Positions 39,919 to 51,273 of a stretch of DNA of 64,000 nucleotides are shown here, piece after piece. Each line of letters starts with the position of its first letter. The first letter of the stretch is position 1. The stretch comes from Bubalus kerabau (lineage: Eukaryota > Chordata > Mammalia > Artiodactyla > Bovidae). The translations under genes and the position numbers were made by a program. The stretch lies in assembly GCF_029407905.1 (NCBI RefSeq), contig NC_073630.1, positions 49,997,001 through 50,061,000 on the forward strand, in the 5' to 3' direction. The notes under the pieces were generated by a model. That model saw nothing but the letters and a program-made list of their open reading frames with translations, was not told where the DNA came from and searched no databases.

Positions 39919-40625
39919 AAATGAAAGAGGAGAGTGAAAAAGTTGGCTTAAAGCTCGACATTCAGAAAATGAAGATCATGGCATCTGGTCCCATCACTTT
40001 ATGGGAAATAGATGGGGAAACAGTGGCAGATTTTATTTTGGGGGGCTCCAAAATCACTGTAGATGGTGATTGCAGCCATAAAATTAACAGGCGCTTACTC
40101 CTTGGAAGGAAAGTTATGACCAACCTAGATAGCATGTTCAAAAGCAGAGACATTACTTTGCCAACAAAGGTCCGTCTAGTCAAGCTATGGTTTTTCCAGT
40201 AGTCATGTATGGATGTGACAGTTGGACTGTGAAGAAAGCTGAGCGCCAAAGAATTGATGCTTTTGAACTGTGGTGTTGGAGAAGACTCTTGAGAGTCCCT
40301 TGGACTGCAAGGAGAACCAACCAGTCCATTCTAAAGGAGATCAGTCCTGGGTGTTCTTTGGAAGGACTGATGCTGAAGCTGAAACTCCAGTACTTTGGCC
40401 ACCTCATGCGAAGAGTTGACTCATTGGAAAAGACTCTGATGCTGGGAGGGATTGGGGACAGCAGGAGAAGGGGACGACAGAGGATGAGATGGCTGGATGG
40501 CATCACTGACTCGATGGACGTGAGTTTGAGTGAACTCTGGGAGTTTGTGATGGACAGGGAGGCCTGGCGTGCTGCAATTCATGGGGTCGCAGAGTCGGAC
40601 ACAACTGAGCAACTGAACTGAACTG
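39919..40625 (+). mobile_element. BovB LINE 3' part
   Basis: It encodes the C-terminal part of the BovB polyprotein in two overlapping frames, split by a short deletion near 40184-40188. The first frame carries EKVGLKLDIQKMKIMASGPI and the second, from MVFPVVMYGCDSW, runs to the stop at 40621. The 3' end has the GAACTGAACTGAA signature, and CATTAGGA flanks both sides. Not mobile by itself, since most of the reverse transcriptase and the endonuclease are missing. Confidence 0.94.
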
Positions 40626-40959
40626 AAGGCATTAGGACATAAGGTGAACACAAGTCCTTATGAAGTTTTAGCAGAATAGGTGTCACTTGAATGAGCAATA
40701 ACACCACAGAGTGGAAACATCCCAAAGCTGCTACTTCTCACTGTGTCCACTCAGGTTCTAGAGGACTGTGCTGGTCTCCTCGTCCACCTGAGGAGGACAC
40801 TCTTGCTCAGACCTTGACATGGCTGGCGCCTTCTATCACAGACTTCTGCCCCACTGTCACCTACTCTGAGAGGCAATATGTCTATACAGGTGAGAGTGTG
40901 TCTAGACTGCAGTGCCAATCCCTCGGCGTGCCTCCAGCACCTCTCCTTATTTGCTGTGT

Positions 40960-41060
40960 GATCGAAAGAGAGTTACTTCATGTCTCTGTGCCTCAGTCTC
41001 CTCATTTGTAAAAGGACAGTCATCATACCTTCCCCATACTGTTGCTGGGAAAATTGAAGA
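40960..41060 (+). repeat. MIR SINE core fragment
   Basis: TGTGCCTCAGTCTCCTCATT and TTGTAAAAGGAC match the MIR core in sense orientation. Confidence 0.7.
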
Positions 41061-41076
41061 TGGTCATAGACACGAA

Positions 41077-41747
41077 CTAAGATCATGGCATCCGGTCCCA
41101 ACACTTCATGGCAAATAGATGGGGGAAAACTGGAAACAGTGACAGACTTCATTTTCTTGGACTCCAAAATCACTGCAAACAGTGACTGCCTCCATGAAAT
41201 TAAAAGACGTTTGCTCCTTGGAAGAAAAGCTAAGACAAACCTAGACAGCATATTAAAAAGCAGAGACATCACTTTGCCGACAAAAGTCCATATAGTCAAA
41301 GCTATGGTTTTTCCAGTAGTCATGTATGGATGTGAGAGTTGGACTATAAAGAAAGCTGACTGCCAAAGAAGTGATGCTTTTGAACTGTGGTGTTGGAGAA
41401 GACTCTTCAGAGTCCCTTGGACTGCAAGGAGATCCAGCCAGTCCATCCTAAAAGAAATCAGTCCTGAATATACATTGGAAGGATTGATGCTGAAGCTGAA
41501 GCTCCAATACTTTGGCCACCTGATGCGAAGAGCTGACTCATTGGAAAAGACCCTGATGCTGGGAAAGATTGAGGGAAGGAGAAGGGAGCAACAGAGGATG
41601 AGATGGTTGGATGGCATCACTGACTCAATGGGATGGACATGAGTTTGAGCAAACTCTAGGAGACAGTGAAGGACAGGGAAGCCAGGTGTACTGCAGTCCA
41701 TGGGGTGGCAAAGAGTCAGACAGGACTGAGTGACCGAACAACAACAA
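41077..41747 (+). mobile_element. BovB LINE 3' part, second copy in tandem
   Basis: It starts at AAGATCATGGCATCCGG and reads in one frame for 185 codons (41085-41642) through MVFPVVMYGCESWTIKKADC before a small insertion changes frame near the end. Near-exact duplications ATAGACACGAA (41066-41076) and ATAGACACAAA (41748-41758) flank it. It has the same orientation as the copy 450 nt upstream but is an independent insertion, judging by its own duplication. Confidence 0.93.
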
Positions 41748-41758
41748 ATAGACACAAA

Positions 41759-42934
41759 GTGCTTAAATAGTGTAACAGGGTAGGCAGCATGGAAGCTCCT
41801 GCTTCTAGTATTCCCTGAGCACCCCCACCTAATTGTGATGTACCCCCTGTTATTCACATGTATCATATCACCCTGTTTTATTTTCTTCCTAGTCCTTGTG
41901 ACCAAACCACTCTGTGTTTACCTGTGAGTGGTCTGTGTCTCCACCTCCAGAGTCTAACTGGCAGACGTGGGCACTGTGTGTACTCCATATGCCTCCGCGT
42001 CCTGAACCCAGGCCCACCACCCAGAAGGTTCACCATAGCTCGGAATTAAAGGAGTGGGCAAGTGAGCATGGGGTCTGGGTTCCATGCAGAACAGAACCGT
42101 GTGCTTAGCCCAAGCCCAGTAGCAGTCAGGAATAGCTGCCTTCCATGGAAAGTGACCCAGACCCAACTACATACTGGACCCCAACATGAAAGCCACCGCC
42201 TCTGCAATTAGGAACAGATGATGGACAGAAATAGATGGGCTCTGTCAACCTCTATGACCTCTTTGTTGAGTAGTTTGAGGCTCCCTGGAAAATCTTTAGA
42301 TGCTTTGAGCCTAGAAGCCAGAACTTGAAGAACATCTAGTTGTTGAAGATTGGAGGCAGTGGTCTGTCTTAGATCATGCTGGTCTGTGTTGTACCTTTGA
42401 CATTATATTTAAACATAGATTTTTATATTTAATAAACAAAAGGTTCCTGAGAGATTCTCCAGAGCCTTCTGCTAACATTAATCATCTTTCCCAACACATG
42501 CTGCCATTTGGACTGCGGAGCTGGCCAAGCTTTAGGGAGGGGTTGGATGGCTGGAATCACCAATCCATGCTGCCACTTCATTAGAGTAAACGATGGAATG
42601 AAGCAGATATGTACCTTTTGCTGAACCCTTCTTTCAGTATTTTGCATCTTCTTGAAAAATCAGCTATTGGTTGGGGTCTGTTTCAACCTAGGCTACGAGA
42701 AGTGTGAAATCAGGGGACCTATAAAACTGATTCCAGTCTGTAAAGGCCTTTCACACCTGGTTACTGATTCCTGAAGTCCTAATAGTAAAGTCTTTCTTTT
42801 TGAAAAGAGACAATGAATCGAAACCCATATATATGTGAGAGTGTGTGTGTATATATTTGGAAAAAGAAAGTGTGTAACTAAAATTCAGTCTAAGTGATAA
42901 GAAGCTGATTTTGTAGATTGAAATATTTTGATAG
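41759..42934. other. Intergenic sequence, nothing recognised
   Basis: About 1.2 kb with no clear repeat or exon; small open frames only. Confidence 0.45.
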
Positions 42935-43035
42935 CTATATGTATATGTATAATTGATTCACCTTGCTGTACACCTGGAACGGATACAACATTGTAAATCA
43001 ACTATACTCCAATAAAAATTTTTGAAAAATAAATA
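42935..43035 (+). repeat. L1 3' end fragment
   Basis: Contains CACCTTGCTGTACACCTGGA and GTAAATCAACTATACTCCAA followed by AATAAAAATT, the ruminant L1 3' terminus. Confidence 0.8.
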
Positions 43036-43109
43036 CTTTGATAGAGAGAAGATAGAGGAGAAAGGAGAGAAGACACACAGAGAGAGGTGGTAGGAAACAG
43101 GAAAAGAGC

Positions 43110-43525
43110 AAAGCATCAGTCAGGTATTGCTGCAGTAAAGCTGCAAAACAAATCTTCCAAACCTCAGCAATATACAACAATATATAACAATATATTTCTT
43201 GCTCAATTGTCTGTTGGTCAACTTGGCTCCAGCTGATCTGTGCTAGGCTCTGCTGGGCTTGGTTCCAAGCTGTGGGTGGAGTCCAGCTATGCTCCATGTG
43301 TCTATCATCCTTGGACCAGCTGCAGACTGAGGAGTAAATGGAAACCCTCAACACTTCTTCAGTCATAGGCTCAAACTTGCTCACTGTCACTTCCCAAATT
43401 ATTTTAGCCATAGCAAGTCACAAGGCCAATCCCAATATCTGTGGGCAGGAAAGTAAAAGCCTCCTAGGGAGGAGGTGGTAGTGTCAAGAGAAAGAATACT
43501 GGCTGAACAATATCTTTCTCAGGCC
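43110..43525. repeat. Old interspersed repeat, family uncertain
   Basis: GGTATTGCTGCAGTAAAGCTG, GGTCAACTTGGCTCCAGCTG and AGCAAGTCACAAGGCCAATC resemble a widespread old mammalian repeat (LTR or DNA transposon). I cannot name the family. Confidence 0.4.
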
Positions 43526-43924
43526 TGGGTATCGAAAGTCACTTTTAGCAGCCTTGAAATGGGCCTCCCATTGCACTAAGCCTTTCAGTTTTATTGAGTC
43601 CACACAGAATTAGGGTAGTGAATTGCAAATGGGACTCAGGGTCTTTAAGTCATATTATGCTCTCTTGCACCCTAATTTTATTCTGCAAAGGATCCCCCTC
43701 TGCTCAGTGTTCCTTTCCTTGCCGCCCCTCACCCCAAGCTCTAGGACTTCATTACAAAAGGAAATGAGACTGTCATGTCTAACACACATCCACCATAATT
43801 TACCCCTCAGAACTAGACTTTTCCCCCTGAACATGATACTATCAAAGCCTATATATAATGGCATTTCATTTGCAAGCAATGAGGAGTAGGGTTGGAGGAA
43901 TAAACTCTTATGGGGCAATTACAT

Positions 43925-44470
43925 GTACACAGAGTCAGTGTTTTGAGAACTCCGAGGAGGGAGAAATCTCTCCAATACAGGACTTTGGATTTTATGGAGA
44001 AGATAATGTCAGCTGAGCCATGAAGAATGATAAGGTTTTATGAGGAAGAGCTAAAAGGAAAAGGAGAATATCTCAAATTGGGGGAGGCATGAAGGCAAGG
44101 AAGTAGTTGGGTATATGCATGCATGTTCAGTCACTCAGTCGTATCTGACTCTTTGCGACCCCACAGACTGTAGCCCACCAGGCTCCTCTGTCCATGGAAT
44201 TGTCCAAGCAAGAATACTGGAGTGGGTTGCCATTTCCTAACTGAAGTACTTGGGGAAAAGCAAATTATTCTGTTCTGAAAAGAAGAGGAAATTGACTAAT
44301 GAGAAAGGAAGATGAACTCCCAGTAGCTGGGGATATTGATGCCAAGCAAACAAGTGGGATTTTAGGGAATAAGAAGCCACTGGAGATTCCTGGACAGGGA
44401 GTGAGATGCCCACCTCTGATATTGGCTAAACTAAGCTCATCCTGGAGAGTAGAGTAGGCTGGAGGGGAGA
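43925..44470 (+). repeat. L2-like LINE fragment split by a SINE
   Basis: G/A-rich sequence with TGAGCCATGAAGAATGATAA and GAAGCCACTGGAGATTCCTG, in the order seen in L2 bodies, interrupted at 44124-44238. Confidence 0.5.
44124..44238 (-). repeat. Bov-A monomer SINE
   Basis: TGTTCAGTCACTCAGTCGTA at the left and GGGTTGCCATTTCCT at the right; no tRNA head. Confidence 0.9.
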
Positions 44471-44962
44471 GCGAATTGGGGGTCAGAAGGACAGTTGAAC
44501 AGTCACTATGATTTTCTGGGTGATAAGTTACAAAAGTAATCTGATTAGGGTGTTCTCAGTAAAAATGGAAAAGGCCAGCTGCACCAGGTTAGTAACTGAA
44601 CTAGATGTCTTAACTATTATTTCTAATGGTTGTGCTTCATTAAGTACCTCCTGTTTGCCAGACATTGTTCACATGAAACAGGTGTCTTGAAAGATGTGGG
44701 ACAATCAGGAAAGAGCTTTATTATTCCCCAACCTCTGTCTTCATTACTTATCTGTTAGATTATCTCCCCACCCAATGATATTCTGGGAGATCCCATAGCT
44801 TTTCCTATTTATTCATTAGAACAATTTCATCTTTAGGTACCTAGTGTGATAAAAATCAAACCTTTTATCTCACACATAGTTTGAAGTTTTTTCTGAGTCA
44901 GACAGGTGCTAAGTGAAACCTCTATGGTGGGAAAGAAGCTGGTGGTCTTTTTTCCTCTCATT
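44471..44962. other. Intergenic sequence, nothing recognised
   Basis: About 490 nt, no feature seen. Confidence 0.5.
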
Positions 44963-44976
44963 CTTCCTTGTTCCAT

Positions 44977-45414
44977 GGTTTTTCCAGTAGTCATGTATGG
45001 ATGTGAGAGTTGGACTATAAAGAAAGCTGAGGGCCAAGGAATAGATGCTTTTGGACTGTGGTGTTGGAGAAGACTCTTGAGAGTCCCTTGGACTGCAAGG
45101 AGATCCAACCAGTCCATCCTAAAGGAAATCAGTCCTGGGTGTTCATTGGAAGGACTGATGTTGAAGCTGAAACTCCAGTATTTTGGCCACCTGATGCGAA
45201 AAGCTGACTCATTTGAAAAGACCCTGATGTTGGGAAAGATTGAGGGCAGGAGAAGGGGACGACAGAGGATGAGATGGTTGGATGGCATCACTGACTCAAT
45301 GGACATGAGTTTGGGTAAACTCCGGGAGTTGGTGATGGACAGGGAGGCCTGGCGAGCTGCGGTTCATGGGGTCGCAGAGAGTTGGACACGACTGAGTGAC
45401 TAAACTGAACTGAA
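44977..45414 (+). mobile_element. BovB LINE 3' part
   Basis: It begins within the MVFPVVMYGCESW region and stays open to the 3' end (frame closes at 45403), with a GACTGAGTGACTAAACTGAA terminus. CTTCCTTGTTCCAT (44963-44976) and CTTCCTTGTTTCAT (45415-45428) form a 14-bp duplication with one mismatch. Confidence 0.94.
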
Positions 45415-45795
45415 CTTCCTTGTTTCATCTCCTCTTCTTGAGGATGGCAGGGGTGGGGGTGGGGCTGTAAGTAGTAGAAGGGGCTAAGTGATGGTCTTTG
45501 TGGCTTTTCTTCAGTGAACAAATGACCTTTGTCATGGCAGATGTGCAAATGCTGTTTCTCTTGTGGGGCGATTTTGTAGGTTTTCCAGAGACCTCCACCC
45601 TCCCATGCATGTGTACCGTGTGGGGTCTTCCGGCCCTGCACAGTGATCTGAAGCCAGGGAGGTGCATGACCTCTCTCTGTCCCACAGTACTCAGGCCTGG
45701 CTACTCCCTGTGATGTCGGCCGGGCTCATGAGCCATACCCTCCTCCCTTTCTGCTATGAACTGAATGTCTCAGTTACCCTACAACTCACATGAAA

Positions 45796-46012
45796 AAGTG
45801 AAAGTCACTCAGTCGTTTCTGACTCTTTGCAACCTCATTGCCTATAGCCCGCCAGGCTCCTCTGTTCATGGAATTTCCCAGGCAAGAATGCTGGAGTGAA
45901 TTGCCATGCCCACCTCCAGGGCATTTTCCCAACCCAGGGATTGAACCCAGGTCTCTTATGTCTCCTGCACTGGCAGGCAGGTTCTTTACCTCTAGCGCCA
46001 CCTGGGAAGACT
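45796..46012 (-). repeat. Bov-tA SINE
   Basis: Reverse orientation, with an insertion in the B-box side of the head (CAGGTCTCTTATGTCTCCTG). Confidence 0.9.
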
Positions 46013-46027
46013 TTGAGATAGGATAAA

Positions 46028-46231
46028 GTAAAGTCGCTCAGTCGTGTCCAACTCTTTGCGACCCCATGGACTGTAGCCTATCAGGCTCCACTGTCTATGG
46101 GACTTTCCAGGCAAGAGTGCTGAAGTGGATTGCCATTTCCTTCTCCAGGGGATCTTCCCAACCCAGGAATCGAACCCGGGTCTCCCGCATTGTGGGCAGA
46201 CGCTTTACCGTCTGAGCCACCAGGGAAGCCC
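46028..46231 (-). repeat. Bov-tA SINE with 15-bp target-site duplication
   Basis: TTGAGATAGGATAAA is duplicated exactly at 46013-46027 and 46232-46246. It inserted right beside the SINE at 45796-46012 in the same orientation. The intact B-box (GAATCGAACCCGGG on the + strand) suggests it is the younger of the two. Confidence 0.95.
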
Positions 46232-46246
46232 TTGAGATAGGATAAA

Positions 46247-46819
46247 CCATTCCATTTCTAATGATGGATTTGGGGTTATGGGGACATCTTAGTCTGGCAT
46301 GCAGGTAATGATAATCTGCAGATTCCACCGGGAAAGGGGCACCTGAGAGAAGGGTAACAGGCGAAGGGGGTGGACCAGGAAGCTTTACAGTTGGCCTGTA
46401 TTTGTTTCCTCTCTGATTATTCTGAGAAAAGAGATCTACATTAATACTTTGATCATTCGGCCAAGAGGTGAAAGCTCATTGGCTGACAGTATCTCTTGGC
46501 TTCCCTGTGAGGTGGCAAAGTGTATGACCTCCTTTCTAAAAATAAACATAGAAACATCTAAGACACAAGTACAAAACACCAGATCTCCAATCCTCCACAC
46601 TCAGATAACTCAGAGCAAGAACACTGGTGTGCAGTGATGGGTTGGTGAGGAGGAGGGGAGATGGGATTCCTCATCCTTAGGGTTGGTACAGCACCAGGAC
46701 TAGGAACTGGGAAGCATTATAGGAAACAAAATCACCAGCTGCTGATTACTTAGGCTACTAAATGTCACCTAATCCCAACAGCAGCCTGGTGGCTTCAAAG
46801 CGAGCCCACTCAGTCTCTA
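46247..46819. other. Intergenic sequence, nothing recognised
   Basis: About 570 nt without a recognised feature. Confidence 0.5.
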
Positions 46820-46935
46820 CTGTTTACTAGGTGTCAGACCTTGTCCACATTGCCACTCCCCTGAGCCTCAGTTTCTTCACCTGTGAAATGGGGAGAATGG
46901 TGCCTCACATGCTGTTTTTGAAATTTAAATAAGAA
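46820..46935 (+). repeat. MIR SINE
   Basis: CTCAGTTTCTTCACCTGTGA and AATGGGGAGAATGGTGCCTC match the MIR core in sense orientation. Confidence 0.75.
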
Positions 46936-47204
46936 ATCAGATGCTGATTGGCAGGCAAGCTTCTCCAGGACTTCCTGGGTGAATCTGAAACCAGTGACTT
47001 TGGTGAAGGGCAGGGAGACACTGAGGACAGAGGCAGCCCCTCCATGCTGGTTAGCAGCAGGTGCACAGAGCAAGGGGACTTGCTTGGGTGGCAGCGGGGT
47101 GAGTTGGTCTCCAGGCCTGCCCACAGACTCTTAGCAATGTATGCAGAGGCCTTCCCTGGGTTTGGGCTTCCTAGCTGGCATTAGTGGTAAAGGAACTCAA
47201 ACAG

Positions 47205-47397
47205 GGGATCTGTAACAATTTAGGAGGGATGGGATGGGCAGGGAGGTGGGAGGGAGGTTCAAGAGGGAGGGGACATATGTGTACCCATGGCTGATTCATG
47301 TTGATGTTTGGTGGCAGAAAACAACAAAATTCTGTATAGCAATTATCCTTCAATAATTAATAAAAAAAAAATTCTTCTTTCCTAAAAAAAAAAAGAA
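47205..47397 (+). repeat. L1 3' end with poly-A
   Basis: G-rich GGGAGGTGGGAGGGAGGTTC, then TGATTCATGTTGATGTTTGG and two A-runs. A SINE follows immediately after the poly-A. Confidence 0.8.
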
Positions 47398-47583
47398 CCT
47401 GCCTACCAATGCAGGAGACAGGAGACATGGGTTTGATCTCTGGGTCTGGAAGGTCCCTTGGAGGAGGGAATGGCTACCCACTTCAGTATTTTTGCCTGGA
47501 GAATCCCATGGACAGAGGAGTCTGGCAGGCTACAGTCCACAGGATGGCAAAGAGTCGGACCTGAGTGAAGTGACTTAGCACGC
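47398..47583 (+). repeat. Bov-tA SINE in the L1 poly-A tail
   Basis: It starts inside the tRNA head (ACCTGCCTACCAATGCAGGA) directly after the L1 poly-A tail and ends AAGTGACTTAGCACGC. Confidence 0.88.
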
Positions 47584-47764
47584 ATGCGTGCACTCCCTGG
47601 GCTCAGTCATACGCACAGTCCAGTAGCCTCGGCACCACATTTCTATCTCACGGCTGAATCCTTGGCTCACCTCCAGGCAAGGGGGAAGGCACGTTCCAGG
47701 GACAGGGGAGGGGAAGGGGAGCCTCCAATTGCCCGGGTCCAGCTCCAGGGTCAACAGATGGCAC

Positions 47765-48067
47765 CATCTTTTATTTTTTCTTTAATTAATTAACATAGGA
47801 TTGTTGACTGTGCTGGGTCTGCATTGCTGCCTGTGGATGTTCTCTAGTTGCAGAGTGGGGGCTACTCTTCATCGTGGCGCATGGGCTTCTCGTTTCAGTG
47901 GCTTCTCTTGTTACGGAGTGCGGGCTCCAGAAAGCGTGAGCTCAGTAGTTATGGCACACTGGGCTTAGTTACCCCTCAACATCTGGGATCTTCTGGGACC
48001 AAGGACTGAACGGATGTCCCTTGCGTTGCAAGGTGGATTTTTAACCCCTGGATCACCAGGGAAGCAC
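47765..48067 (-). repeat. CHR-type SINE, near full length
   Basis: A T-rich left end, then ACTGTGCTGGGTCTGCATTG, CTTCTCTTGTTACGGAGTGC and, at the right, TGGATCACCAGGGAAGC, the reversed head of a CHR SINE. Confidence 0.85.
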
Positions 48068-48554
48068 AGAAGCATGTTTTTGGTGACTTTCTCTAACCCC
48101 ACGAGCACCAGACATTCCTTCATCCTTCCATGAGTGTGTATTGTCGCTTGCTGTCACCAGTGACTTCATAATGCTTTAAGCAGGCTTTAAAGGATGCTTG
48201 TACCCCTTTCACTTAGGCCAAATTTGGTTTGGGAGTGGATTTTTATGCCTTCATGTCAGTGGGACTGGGGCTTATGTTCCAGGGATCAGCCTCCCATGAG
48301 TTGCTCTGGTCAGCTGTGACCTAGAAGGGGTTGAGAGTTGACAGATTCCTCTGTGAGACCTTTTCTTTCTCACCCTGGCCACCTGCTCTGAGAGGCACCC
48401 TGGAGATCAAGCCTTCCTCAGAGGTGGTTATGTGCTTGGGCATCAGGGAGTTTCTCTGATTGCAAAAACAATGGGAACCCAACAAAATTGAGTAAGGATA
48501 TAGAAGAGTAAAAGCTCATAGCAAATTCTGACTCACCAAGTCCCACAGAGATGG

Positions 48555-48650
48555 TGTGACAACCTCTCACTTTATATGAAGGAAATGATACCCAGAGAAG
48601 GTATGTGACCTCCCTGGAGTCACACAACAATTTAGTGACAGGGCAGACAT
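48555..48650 (-). repeat. MIR SINE (antisense)
   Basis: CCCAGAGAAGGTATGTGACC and GGAGTCACACAACAATTTAG match the reverse MIR core. Confidence 0.65.
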
Positions 48651-48655
48651 GACTG

Positions 48656-48658
<3 letters not shown>

Positions 48659-48694
<36 letters not shown>
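48659..48694. repeat. GT microsatellite, 18 pure units
   Basis: Uninterrupted (GT)18. Pure runs of this length are usually polymorphic. Confidence 0.98.
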
Positions 48695-48696
<2 letters not shown>

Positions 48697-49569
48697 CATT
48701 GGGACACAGATTTATGGACTTGGGGTCCAAAATGTATCTTCTTCACTAACGAAGGAGGCCTTTATGATCAGTGAAGTTGAAAGCAGTATCTGCGGGACTT
48801 GACGTGCAGTGTGGAGGACTGGGAACAGAACAAGGCTGTCCCATGCACTTCACCTCTTGTCGAGCACCACTGCACACTCTGGGCAAGATGCTTCTGGTTA
48901 GGATGGTGGGGTCCCCAGAGCAGCCCAGAAAGGCCCAGCGTTGACAAAGGACTCCATTCAAATGTCCTCACCCATTCACTGTGTCATTCGCCCCAGACAC
49001 TCACTGACCACCTGTTACATGTTACGTACAAGAGTGGTTGCTGGACAATTCATACTTGTCTGACCACTCTTCCTGAGCAAGAGGGACCTGAAATTCCTCC
49101 CAGGCTGGGCTGCTCAGAGCCAGGGTTGGGGATTAGGGTTGTGGGGCTGGTCCTCAGCTGTGGCAGCAGGTTTAGGAAAACTGGAATCTATGCTCCACTT
49201 GAGGGTGACCAGGAAGCTGGACGGACCAGAGAGATCCGAATCAAGGAAGCACCTTGCTTGGAGCTGAGAGCAGCCGCAGGGCTCAGAGGTAGGGTGTGGG
49301 GTGGGGGAAAGCCAGGAAGACGCCCAGAGGCTCCAGGAGGAGTCCTGCAGGAAATCAGATAGTTATGAGGGAACAGCCAGGGGTGCTGGGTGGGCTTCGA
49401 TGATACATATAAGCCCTAAAGAGTGAGCAGAGGACTTAAACATGGACCAGGAACACAGTGATGGTTTTTTGCTGTATCACCACTGTTCTCCTTAAAGGGA
49501 ATGAGCAGAGGAAGGAGCAAAACCAAGGAATACTACAGACCAGGGCTTCCTCACTCCCTCCCCCCTTTT

Positions 49570-50200
49570 TTATTCTGCTAAAAAACACAAAACTTTATTT
49601 TTTTTCTAATGTAAAAGACAGTTAATTTTTTAATTTCTTCTTTTTAAATTTTTAATTAGAGGACAATCACTTTACAATATTATGATGCTTTTTGCCATAC
49701 ATCAACATGAACTGGCCACAGGCATACATATGTCTCCTCCCTCTTGAACCCCCCTTAAATCTCCCTCCCCAGCCCACCTCTCTAGGCTGTCACAGCACTG
49801 GATGTGGGTTCCCTGCGTCAGACAGCAAACCTCCACTGGTTGTCTATTTTACAGACAGTAATGTGTTTGTTTCAATGCAATTCTCACAAATCACCCCACC
49901 CTCTCCTTCCTCCACTGTGTCTAAAAGTCTGTTCTTTATGTCTGAAAAACGCGCAACTTTAAATTTACCATCCTATCCATTTTTAAGTGCATAGTTCAGT
50001 AGTGTTAAGTATATTTTACATAGTTGGGCAAGAGATCCTAGAACTTTTTCATCTTGTAACACGGCAACTCTACATTCACTAAACACTAAATCCCCAGCCC
50101 TTGGTAATAACTTTTCTATGTTCTATTTTTATGGTTTTTGACTATTTTAGATACCTCATGTATATAGAATTATAGTATTTATCCTTTTCCTCAGCCCTTT
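49570..50200 (-). mobile_element. L1 3' end fragments (antisense)
   Basis: The left part (about 49650-49945) has AGAGGACAATCACTTTACAA and TGGTTGTCTATTTTACAGAC of a ruminant L1 3' UTR. The right part has TAAGTGCATAGTTCAGTAGT and CTTTTTCATCTTGTAACACG of an older L1. Confidence 0.65.
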
Positions 50201-51138
50201 AAAAAAACCTGTGTCCCAGCACTGTTTACAGGCACGAGAACCTTCCATGGGTAGCATCTCCGATTATACACACATTCCCCAGGGGAGAGCAAAGGGAGGG
50301 AGCGATGGCAGCAAAGGCTCACACAGCCGTATCTTGGGTGGGGATGCACACAGAGTTAGAGAAAGCCCTCCAGAAATTCCCATGGTCCCCTGAGACCATG
50401 CCCCCTTTGTTGAGACTCACTGCTGTGGAGAAAAGGAGTTCCCCGAATCATCAGAGGCAGAGCAGCAGTCAGTCACAACATTTATTGAGCACTCATGGTG
50501 TACAGAGTACTGGGCAGAACACTGGAAGGAAATACAGTGGCAATTCAACAGCTATTGCCGCTCACCTCAGGATTACGTTTTAGGTGAATGGAGAAGATAA
50601 CCTGTTAAGCATGCACGAACAAGTATAACTGACATCTAGACACATGCATGGCTTATTCACCACTACAAGTTATTATGAGAGTTTACCCAGTAACTAGGGC
50701 ACAGGAAGCCATTGAGACACATGAGTTAGGTAAAGATCAAAGTTACAGAGTTCAAACTTACCATTCTGATGAGTGGAAGCTACCAGAAGACAAGAGAAAA
50801 CACCAGAAACTTGGTGAATCTATTTTCTTAACTCTATTAAGTCACTATTTCAAATTTAAGAATTCAGTTTAGTATGAAATAAAGGCAATTGACTCAACAA
50901 AGTGCTAGAATAGCTTTATGTTAAAAACTTTTCTGGAAGTAAAATCAGCCTGTTGATAGTACCATTTCCAAAGGTCAGACACAGACTCTGAAAGTTAATA
51001 GCATTTTTCTTATTTTTAAAAATAACTTCCATTATGTGAAAGACTTTCCAATAAATTTAGTGAACAGAGGCATTTTATTGCTCTATTTTTGGGAAATCTT
51101 GTTTATGTTCTTACGTGCTTTTAAAGTTAATTTAAAGT
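50201..51138. other. Intergenic sequence, nothing recognised
   Basis: About 900 nt. 50480-50560 (ACATTTATTGAGCACTCATG) may be a short L2/MIR-type remnant. Confidence 0.4.
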
Positions 51139-51273
51139 AGAGTTGCCAGATAAAACACAAGATGTATTTTAGGGCATGAGACATACTCATACTAAAAAAA
51201 ATTATTAGTTGTTTATTTGAAATTAGAATTTAACTGGACATCCTGTATTTTATTTGCTAAATCTGGTGACTCT
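51139..51273. mobile_element. Palindromic MITE-like DNA transposon remnant
   Basis: Left end AGAGTTGCCAGATAAAACAC and the reverse complement of the right end, AGAGTCACCAGATTTAGCAA, are inverted repeats that extend inwards to ACAAGATG / ACAGGATG. I recall a widespread mammalian palindromic repeat of this type but am not sure of its name. It has no coding capacity. Confidence 0.6.

Larger units (their letters stand above)
48068..49569. other. Intergenic sequence with a MIR and a GT microsatellite
   Basis: Outside 48555-48694 no element is recognised. A 187-codon open frame on the + strand (48799-49362) ends in low-complexity Gly/Arg-rich coding and has no family resemblance, so it is not called. 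Confidence 0.45.

Noticed and set aside
40973..41905. 310-codon open frame on the - strand
   Set aside because: It is the antisense of the BovB copy at 41077-41747 plus flanks; the real coding remnant is the BovB polyprotein on the + strand.
48799..49362. 187-codon open frame on the + strand
   Set aside because: No family resemblance; the end is Gly/Arg-rich low complexity. No exon signals that I can support.
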